A DNA stretch of 40,539 nt from Saprospiraceae bacterium (lineage in GTDB: Bacteria > Bacteroidota > Bacteroidia > Chitinophagales > Saprospiraceae): NCBI GenBank assembly GCA_022448955.1, contig JAKVCU010000084.1:1-40539 (forward strand), read 5' to 3'. The notes under the pieces were generated by a model that had not been told where the DNA came from, ran no database searches, and was given only the letters and a program-made list of their open reading frames with translations. Positions 35,211 to 40,539 of the stretch are shown here, in pieces. A program made the translations under genes and the position numbers. Position 1 is the stretch's first letter, and the number at the start of each line of letters is the position of its first letter.

Positions 35211-35798
35211 ATGAATGTAGCGATAATCGATTACAATGCTGGTAATGTTCAATCTGTACTCTTTACGATGGAACGATTGGGTATTCAAGCCACTTTGACG
35301 GCTGATCATGAACAAATCCAGCAGGCGGATAAGGTCATCTTTCCAGGTGTTGGAGAAGCCAATACCACGATGAATTTCATCAAAGAACGAGGATTGGATA
35401 AAGTCATCCCTGCATTAAAGCAACCTGTTTTGGGGATTTGCTTAGGTATGCAGCTTTTATGTGAGTATTCTGAAGAAAATGATACCGACTGTTTGGGGAT
35501 TATTCCACAAAAAGTGTTGCGATTTCAACCTGCGAATGGTGAAAAAGTGCCTCACATGGGATGGAACCAGGTTTATCATCTGCAAGGCGCTTTATTTGAC
35601 GAAAGTCTAGAAAAAAAGTACACCTATTTCGTGCATAGCTACTATGTGGAGAAAGGCGATTTTACGACAGCTCTATGCGATTATGTATTGCCTTTCAGTG
35701 CAGCATTGCAGAAGGATAATTTTTATGCAACCCAATTTCACCCAGAAAAATCAGGGTGTATTGGAGAAGCCATTTTAAAGAATTTCTTGAAACTATAG
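35211..35798 (+). CDS. hisH: Imidazole glycerol phosphate synthase, glutamine amidotransferase subunit
   Basis: A 195-residue class I glutamine amidotransferase that supplies ammonia to HisF. The start is the ATG at 35211 ([15 protein letters not shown]) rather than the in-frame TTG two codons upstream. The nucleophile C77 lies in [10 protein letters not shown], the oxyanion-strand motif is PGVGEA (45-50), and the His-Glu pair is H177/E179 in [15 protein letters not shown]-like PHMGWNQ (114-120) is also typical. The stop is 2 nt before hisA, and the hisH-hisA-hisF order suits co-translation of the heterodimer partners. Confidence 0.96.
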   Translation: MNVAIIDYNAGNVQSVLFTMERLGIQATLTADHEQIQQADKVIFPGVGEANTTMNFIKERGLDKVIPALKQPVLGICLGMQLLCEYSEENDTDCLGIIPQKVLRFQPANGEKVPHMGWNQVYHLQGALFDESLEKKYTYFVHSYYVEKGDFTTALCDYVLPFSAALQKDNFYATQFHPEKSGCIGEAILKNFLKL

Positions 35799-35800
35799 AT

Positions 35801-36517
35801 ATGTATATCATTCCAGCTATTGATATTATTGATGGGAAGTGTGTGCGTTTGACGCAAGGGGATTATGCTCAGAAAAAAGTTTACAATGAAGATCCTTTAG
35901 CTGTCGCTAAATCTTTTGAAGATGCCGGTATAGAGCGGCTTCATTTGGTGGATTTGGATGGTGCAAAGGCTAGTAGAATCATCAACTACCCTGTTTTAGA
36001 GAAGATTGCCACGCAAACCAATTTGAAAATCGATTTTGGAGGGGGTCTAAAGTCTGATGAAGATGTAAAAATCGCCTTTGAATCAGGTGCTCAACAAATC
36101 ACAGGAGGTACTATTGCCGTCAAAAATCCAGATACTTTTCTGAATTGGCTAAAGGAATATGGAACAGAAAAAATCATTCTTGGGGCCGATACTAAAAATG
36201 GCCATATTGCAGTAAGTGGTTGGCAAGAAGAAAGCACACTTGAATTATTACCATTCCTAAATGATTATTCTGCCAAAGGCATTCAATATGTGATTTGCAC
36301 AGAAATTTCAAAGGATGGAATGCTACAGGGCAGTGCACAATCACTATATCAACAGATTTTAACAGAGCTACCTTATCTGAAATTGATTGCAAGTGGTGGT
36401 GTTTCAAGCATCGAGGACTTGCAGGCACTTAAAAAAATGGGCTGTTATGGTGCAATCATTGGTAAGGCTATCTACGAAGGAAAAATTACGCTTTCAGAAC
36501 TCCAAAACTTTCAATAA
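35801..36517 (+). CDS. hisA: ProFAR isomerase (HisA)
   Basis: A 238-residue TIM-barrel isomerase, acting on the phosphoribosylformimino-AICAR-phosphate intermediate. The start [22 protein letters not shown] is canonical, with general base D8; frames opening earlier overlap hisH and are not needed. Phosphate-binding loops are visible: [11 protein letters not shown] (~75-85) and [12 protein letters not shown] (~195-206); the second catalytic Asp is in LGADTKNG (~127-134). The product ends exactly one base before the hisF ATG (stop TAA at 36515-36517, ATG at 36518). Confidence 0.95.
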   Translation: MYIIPAIDIIDGKCVRLTQGDYAQKKVYNEDPLAVAKSFEDAGIERLHLVDLDGAKASRIINYPVLEKIATQTNLKIDFGGGLKSDEDVKIAFESGAQQITGGTIAVKNPDTFLNWLKEYGTEKIILGADTKNGHIAVSGWQEESTLELLPFLNDYSAKGIQYVICTEISKDGMLQGSAQSLYQQILTELPYLKLIASGGVSSIEDLQALKKMGCYGAIIGKAIYEGKITLSELQNFQ

Positions 36518-37273
36518 ATGTTAGCCAAAAGAATTATTCCTTGTTTGGATATTAAAGACGGACGTACAGTGAAAGGGGTAAACTTTGTTAACCTTCGTGA
36601 TGCTGGAGATCCGGTAGAATTAGGGAAGTTATACAGTGAGAAAGGTGCAGATGAACTGGTGTTTCTGGATATTACGGCAACTCATGAAAAGCGCAAAACT
36701 TTAGCTTCTTTAGCTAAAAATATAGCGAAGAATCTCAACATCCCTTTTACAATTGGTGGAGGGATTCGTTCAGTAGAAGATGTAGATGTCCTTTTACAAT
36801 CAGGAGCAGATAAGATTTCTATCAATTCTGCTGCTGTCCGCAATCCTGATTTAATTGGCGATTTGGCGAAAGCCTTTGGAAGCCAATTTGTGGTCGTAGC
36901 AGTAGATGCTAAACTAATAGATGGGGAGTGGATGGTTTTTCTAAGTGGTGGTCGTGTAAAAACAGAGGTCCGATTATTCGATTGGGTAAAAGAATGTCAA
37001 GAACGAGGCGCTGGAGAAATTTTATTTACCTCAATGGATCATGATGGTACCAAAGCTGGCTTTGCTAATGATCCCTTAGCAAAGATATCTACTGAGCTTT
37101 CGATTCCTATTATTGCTTCAGGTGGGGCAGGTACGATGGAGCATTTTTATGAAACATTCACAGAGGGTAAGGCAGATGCAGGTCTGGCGGCAAGCATCTT
37201 TCACTTCCGTGAAATGGAAATCATGGATTTGAAAAAGTATTTGTCGGAAAAGGGGGTTAGTGTGAGACGTTGA
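36518..37273 (+). CDS. hisF: Imidazole glycerol phosphate synthase cyclase subunit
   Basis: A 251-residue TIM-barrel that closes the imidazole ring using ammonia from HisH, releasing AICAR. Catalytic D11 lies in [15 protein letters not shown] and D130 in VVVAVDAK. Phosphate loops are [12 protein letters not shown] (78-89) and [12 protein letters not shown] (~219-230). The salt-bridge gate residues typical for HisF (R5, E46, K99, E167) have counterparts near the expected positions, R5 and E46 and K99 being visible. The gene abuts hisA without a gap. It is the last gene of the contiguous his block; a hairpin and an opposing gene separate it from hisI. Confidence 0.96.
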   Translation: MLAKRIIPCLDIKDGRTVKGVNFVNLRDAGDPVELGKLYSEKGADELVFLDITATHEKRKTLASLAKNIAKNLNIPFTIGGGIRSVEDVDVLLQSGADKISINSAAVRNPDLIGDLAKAFGSQFVVVAVDAKLIDGEWMVFLSGGRVKTEVRLFDWVKECQERGAGEILFTSMDHDGTKAGFANDPLAKISTELSIPIIASGGAGTMEHFYETFTEGKADAGLAASIFHFREMEIMDLKKYLSEKGVSVRR

Positions 37274-37288
37274 GAGTGAGAGAGAGAT

Positions 37289-37326
37289 TTTGTGACTGTG
37301 AGATTTTAAAACTTCAAAGTCACAAA
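37289..37326. terminator. Hairpin between hisF and the opposing DUF5362 gene
   Basis: TTTGTGACT (37289-37297) is the exact complement of AGTCACAAA (37318-37326), with a 20-nt loop that itself contains the palindrome ATTTTAAAAC. The arms resemble the TGTGACTG units of the array at 2313. Likely terminator for both convergent genes. Confidence 0.6.
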
Positions 37327-37334
37327 GTCAAAAA

Positions 37335-37796
37335 TTAGTTCATCATAGCTGCTGTGCCACCTAATAATAGGGCAAATAGGAAGAACAGTACATTAATACC
37401 TAGGATAACTGCGGTAAGGATGCCGAAAAAGCGATAGTGTGCTTTTAGTTGACTAAAAGAATATTGTAAATCTGTTTGACTTTCTAATCTTATGGCTTTT
37501 AGCATAGATGATGCAAAGCGATATAAATATAAAATTGGGAAGAAATAAAAGAGCGCAAATAATAAATAGATGACAGAGAAAAGAGCTGGGGGGAAAGGCA
37601 TCATTTCACCTCCTGGTAAAAAGCTCAAGAGTGTACCAATAAATAGTGCTAATAAAACCATAAAACCTATGCCGACGAAACCTAGGATAGATAGAAACTG
37701 AGCCCACTTAGCAGTCTCTTTTAAAAAATCTAGTGATGGGCCGTTGAATTGTAGACCATCTTGTGTAGCATGGTCTAAAGGTTGGTTGAAATCCAT
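37335..37796 (-). CDS. DUF5362-like membrane protein inside the his locus
   Basis: A 153-residue protein from MDFNQPLDH (ATG 37796). Four hydrophobic segments (~30-57, ~68-93, ~120-148 with short breaks) surround a cytoplasmic motif YRFASSMLKAIRLESQTDLQYSFSQLKAHYRFFGIL, which is the pattern of Bacteroidota DUF5362 proteins (YPIL-LY-FSS--K-AL......F..LK..F...GI). The family name is from pattern memory. Function is unknown. It is encoded opposite to the his genes, convergent with hisF and divergent from hisI, so it splits the histidine gene set into two transcription units. Confidence 0.65.
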   Translation of the reverse strand: MDFNQPLDHATQDGLQFNGPSLDFLKETAKWAQFLSILGFVGIGFMVLLALFIGTLLSFLPGGEMMPFPPALFSVIYLLFALFYFFPILYLYRFASSMLKAIRLESQTDLQYSFSQLKAHYRFFGILTAVILGINVLFFLFALLLGGTAAMMN

Positions 37797-37901
37797 TTGA
37801 ATTGATTTTAAGTGCTTATAGAATATGATTAGACAACGTACTTTAAGTCGTAAATAGTTCCGTTCCGTATAAATGTAATACTTAACGATCACAAAAAAGA
37901 T

Positions 37902-38255
37902 ATGGAAATAGAAAAAATAGAAGGATTAGACTTCTCTAAAATAGAAGGATTAGTGCCTGTTGTTATTCAACATGTTGAAAGCAAGGAAGTACTCATGTTA
38001 GGCTTTATGAATCAAGAGGCATTAGAAAAAACACTGTCCGAGGATAAAGTAACTTTCTATAGCAGAAGTAAACAACGTCTGTGGACCAAAGGAGAAAGCT
38101 CCGGGAATTTCCTTTATTGGAAAGACATAAAAGTAGATTGTGACCGAGATAGCATTCTGATTCAAGTCATACCAGTTGGGCCTACCTGTCATACAGGAGC
38201 AAATAGCTGCTTTTTTCGAGATATCAGCCGTAAGTCTGGAAAATTGGCACAATAA
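37902..38255 (+). CDS. hisI: Phosphoribosyl-AMP cyclohydrolase
   Basis: A 117-residue zinc enzyme that opens the adenine ring of PR-AMP (third step). The conserved segments are [16 protein letters not shown] (~28-43), [19 protein letters not shown] (~51-69), [11 protein letters not shown] (Mg ligands, ~77-87) and [13 protein letters not shown] with the two Cys zinc ligands (~91-103). The C-terminal HisE domain, often fused in other bacteria, is encoded separately 54 nt downstream. hisI is outside the attenuated hisG-F unit and must have its own promoter within 37797-37901. Confidence 0.95.
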   Translation: MEIEKIEGLDFSKIEGLVPVVIQHVESKEVLMLGFMNQEALEKTLSEDKVTFYSRSKQRLWTKGESSGNFLYWKDIKVDCDRDSILIQVIPVGPTCHTGANSCFFRDISRKSGKLAQ

Positions 38256-38309
38256 AATGATCTAAGCACTGATCAAGGAACTTTTTAACCAAAGAAACAT
38301 ATTATAAGT

Positions 38310-38588
38310 ATGGAATTTTTACAAAAGCTAGAACAAGTAATCAAGGATCGTAAGGAAAACCCAAGTGATTCTTCCTATACCTCAAAACTTTTTAAAAAGG
38401 GGATCAATAAAGTTGCTCAGAAAGTAGGTGAAGAAGCGGTAGAGCTAGTCATCGAAGCAAAAGACGACAATGAAGAGCTATTTCTAAATGAAGCAGCCGA
38501 TTTGATGTATCATTATATCGTGCTACTTACAGCGAAAGGTTATTCACTTCAAGACGTTATCAATGTTTTAGAAGCTCGACACAAATAG
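38310..38588 (+). CDS. hisE: Phosphoribosyl-ATP pyrophosphatase
   Basis: A 92-residue all-alpha NTP pyrophosphohydrolase (MazG-like fold) that removes pyrophosphate from PR-ATP, the second step. The start FLQKLEQVIKDRKENPSDSSYTSKLFKKG is typical, followed by the Mg-binding helix pair EEAVELVIEAKDDN (~48-61) and FLNEAADLMYHYIVLL (~64-79). It is a separate gene rather than a HisIE fusion. Likely co-transcribed with hisI. Confidence 0.94.
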   Translation: MEFLQKLEQVIKDRKENPSDSSYTSKLFKKGINKVAQKVGEEAVELVIEAKDDNEELFLNEAADLMYHYIVLLTAKGYSLQDVINVLEARHK

Positions 38589-38693
38589 TGGTTTGGTCGT
38601 AAATTAAGTTGATTTGAGCAACAAGAAGGATCAAGATTTTATAAAAATCATTATTTTGGAAAAGTATGATGCCCAAATTTTAACTTTTGAATT

Positions 38694-39110
38694 GTGAATA
38701 TAACTGAAAAGCCAAAACAGAAAACCGTTTCGCCACCAGGAAAACCTGACCACAAAGCATTAGGCCATCATTGGCTGATAGAACTATATGCCTGTGATGC
38801 AGTCTGCTTAGAACAAACAGCCTTCATCCAATCTCATATGGAAGAGGCTGCTAGACGAACAGGTGCGACTATTGTACAATCCAATTTCCATCAATTTTCT
38901 CCTTATGGCGTAAGTGGTGTCGTAGTGATTCAAGAGAGCCATCTTACCATTCATACTTGGCCAGAGCATTCTTATGCAGCGATTGATCTATTTACTTGTG
39001 GTGATAGCATTGAACCGGAAAAAGGAATTGAATACTTAAGAGAAGCTTTCAATGCGGAAAAAGCAGAGGTTCAATATATACAACGTGGATTTTTTCGCGA
39101 TTTTAAGTAA
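38694..39110 (+). CDS. speD: S-adenosylmethionine decarboxylase proenzyme
   Basis: A 138-residue pyruvoyl-dependent enzyme that makes decarboxylated SAM for spermidine synthesis. Self-cleavage before S82 in QESHLTIHTWPE would create the pyruvoyl group; H87 and C102 lie 5 and 20 residues after it, the same spacing as in the characterised short bacterial enzymes (S63, H68, C83 in Thermotoga). The start codon appears to be GTG at 38694; no ATG in frame lies close. The N-terminal ~20 residues (NITEKPKQKTVSPPGKPDH) are a polar extension before the usual HHWLIELYACD. It follows hisE by 105 nt and its own promoter is likely. No speE is in the window. Confidence 0.93.
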   Translation: MNITEKPKQKTVSPPGKPDHKALGHHWLIELYACDAVCLEQTAFIQSHMEEAARRTGATIVQSNFHQFSPYGVSGVVVIQESHLTIHTWPEHSYAAIDLFTCGDSIEPEKGIEYLREAFNAEKAEVQYIQRGFFRDFK

Positions 39111-39776
39111 GTATTTACAGGTGGAAGCATTCTATCTTCCTCTCTAATAAAGGACCTATTCGCTCATCTTTAAGAATAATAGCTACTTTATATTCTTTTG
39201 GGCTTATTAGTCAAATATCAAACTTCCCCTTTTTCATTAACTTAAATTTTAGCTCTTTGAAATGATATAATAGTGTTAGGGTTAATAGGTATAATTTTAT
39301 CAAAGGGAAATATATGGGGATTAAATACACAAAGGCTAATTTCCTAATTTTCACATGGAGACGAAAAAGATATTAATGTTTGGTTTTCAGTTAGTTGTAG
39401 GTTTTTTATTTTCAAGAATTACAAAATAGTTTAAATTCTTTTTGTGCTCAGGCAACCCTGCTTATTTTTTTACACCTTATAAGTAAACAGATCATTTATT
39501 TGACAGTGGTCAAATTACGATCTCTCTGGTGCTGCATCATTTTTGATGTCCATAAAATCATCAAAATAATACTAAAATCGTGAAGCTCGTTGGATGATCG
39601 GTCAAGAATGGAATTGGCAATTCAGCTAGCTAAGCTACAACTCACTACAGCTTTTATTATTAAAAAGCTTAAAAAGGGCAAAGCGATGCCATAGGCATGC
39701 AATGGCTATGCTTTGTCAAAAAATAAAATTTCCTTTATTCTGCATGAAAGACAATAGTTTTTATGCGCCAAACTAA
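39111..39776. other. Gene-free region between speD and lipoprotein gene
   Basis: No frame with coding character is visible in these 666 nt. The only clear structure is the hairpin at 39679-39715. The region is very AT-rich and should hold the promoter of the downstream lipoprotein gene, but no good TAnnTTTG was located. Confidence 0.5.
39679..39715. repeat. Hairpin upstream of lipoprotein gene
   Basis: CAAAGCGATGCCAT (39679-39692) and ATGGCTATGCTTTG (39702-39715) pair at 11 of 14 positions with a 3-nt internal loop and a 9-nt apical loop. It lies 62 nt before the start codon at 39777; it could be a terminator of an upstream transcript or a leader structure. Confidence 0.55.
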
Positions 39777-40466
39777 ATGATTATGATGAAAAATAGGTTA
39801 AGATTCTCATGCTTATTCGCTATTGCTGCGGTACTGTCTTTTGTATCATGCGATAAATTTAATGATCAAACAGAAGACGATATCTTCAACTTTGTAGATG
39901 AAACATTATATGAAGTACAAGATCGAGGTAATATAGGGCAAGATGGCTGCTATGAATTGGTATTCCCTGTAAGCATCGTATTTGAAGATGGATCTATAGC
40001 AGAAGTGAACGATTATAGTGAAGCAAAAACCGCTATCCGAGCATGGAAAGAGGAAAACCCTGAAGCAACAGAACGTCCCACATTGGCTTTTCCAATAGAA
40101 GTAATTTCTGAAGAGGGGGAAGTGATTTCAGTGGCAGATACAGAAGAATTAAGAGAATTGCGAGAAGATTGCCCCAGAAATTACTTTGATCGTGGGAGAA
40201 GACGCGGTCACCGTCATCGTTGTAATAAATGCTTTAGTATTGTTTTTCCAGTAACGATCAGTTTTCCCGATGATACTTCCGTTGAAGTAGCGGATCGACA
40301 AGAATTAAAAATGACCATTAGAGTATGGAAACAAGCTAATCCAGATGTAGAAGAGCGTCCAAGTTTGACCTTCCCTTTCAATGTGGAATTAAAAGACGGT
40401 ACTATTCAGACCATTAATAGTCAGGAAGAATTTCAAGCTTTAAGAGAAAGTTGTGCTGGAGATTAA
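39777..40466 (+). CDS. Lipoprotein with two tandem Cys-bracketed repeats
   Basis: A 229-residue protein with a lipoprotein signal (lipobox VLSFVSC, Cys25). Two repeats follow: residues 57-132 and 151-226, each opening with a Cys (C58, C152) and closing with a Cys exactly 74 residues later (C132, C226). Each repeat has two halves with the pattern hhFPh.h...DG....V.d..E....h, so there are four related modules (LVFPVSIVFEDGS, LAFPIEVISEEGE, IVFPVTISFPDDT, LTFPFNVELKDGT). A basic linker RGRRRGHRHRCNK joins the two repeats. No known family or function is assigned; a cell-surface adhesin or ligand-binding role is a guess. The start may also be the second or third ATG (39783 or 39786). Confidence 0.8.
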   Translation: MIMMKNRLRFSCLFAIAAVLSFVSCDKFNDQTEDDIFNFVDETLYEVQDRGNIGQDGCYELVFPVSIVFEDGSIAEVNDYSEAKTAIRAWKEENPEATERPTLAFPIEVISEEGEVISVADTEELRELREDCPRNYFDRGRRRGHRHRCNKCFSIVFPVTISFPDDTSVEVADRQELKMTIRVWKQANPDVEERPSLTFPFNVELKDGTIQTINSQEEFQALRESCAGD

Positions 40467-40539
40467 GAACTTGTTTGGAAATTTGTTCTTTGAGGCGATT
40501 TTGTCAATAATTAGGTTAGATAAGGCCAAAGGTTACGAT

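Noticed and set aside
38665-38682. Mini-ORF (MMPKF) upstream of speD as a regulatory leader peptide
   Set aside because: Only five codons, no repeated codon for a relevant amino acid and no attenuator hairpin next to it.

Overview
The window looks like a chromosomal segment of a Bacteroidota bacterium, probably of the Saprospiria/Lewinella type; this is inference from gene content and signals only. Pointers are AT-rich DNA, a C-terminal type IX secretion sorting domain, PKD-like and BNR-repeat secreted proteins, SusE/pullulanase-like exported GH13, -7 promoter elements of the form TAnnTTTG, and almost no Shine-Dalgarno sequences. No rRNA, phage, insertion sequence, integrase or CRISPR array was seen.

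Layout. 1-713: start of a large secreted protein on the minus strand, frameshifted and cut by the window edge. 0.9-6.9 kb: YfcC-type transporter, ArgE/M20 deacylase and a ~1050-residue BNR-repeat exoprotein broken by a frameshift near 5070. 6.9-9.6 kb: exported pullulanase-like GH13 enzyme. 9.9-13.6 kb: five-gene minus-strand cluster (membrane protein, winged-helix regulator, COQ4-like protein, DUF1361, DUF4173-like) with the same palindrome lying on the -7 element of two promoters. 13.7-21 kb: envelope and regulatory genes (barrel-like protein, HTH regulator, LytS-type kinase, DUF2141, NAD(P)H-hydrate epimerase, a YbjN-like exported protein, a lipoprotein). 21.1-25.6 kb: BlaI repressor, M56 (BlaR1-type) membrane protease with an unusual long tail, and a secreted PDZ protein with a type IX sorting domain, preceded by three 16-nt dyads. 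26.4-29.3 kb: acnB. 29.4-30.3 kb: MtfA/M90 homologue that has lost its zinc motif. 30.5-38.6 kb: tRNA-Phe, a histidine leader peptide with attenuator, and hisGDCBHAF, then a convergent DUF5362 gene, then hisI and hisE. 38.7 kb to end: speD, a gene-free stretch, and a lipoprotein built of internal repeats.

The most striking object is the 5' end of the histidine operon. A single recognisable promoter lies upstream of tRNA-Phe; 16 nt after the tRNA begins a 20-codon leader ORF with five consecutive His codons; its last codons can pair with the terminator stem that sits just before hisG. This is a complete leader-peptide attenuator, apparently on the same primary transcript as a tRNA gene. The other strong regulatory signals are the triple dyad ahead of the BlaI operon and the doubled palindrome in the winged-helix cluster. 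A ~130-nt intergenic repeat occurs twice in opposite orientations (9.8 kb and 21.3 kb).
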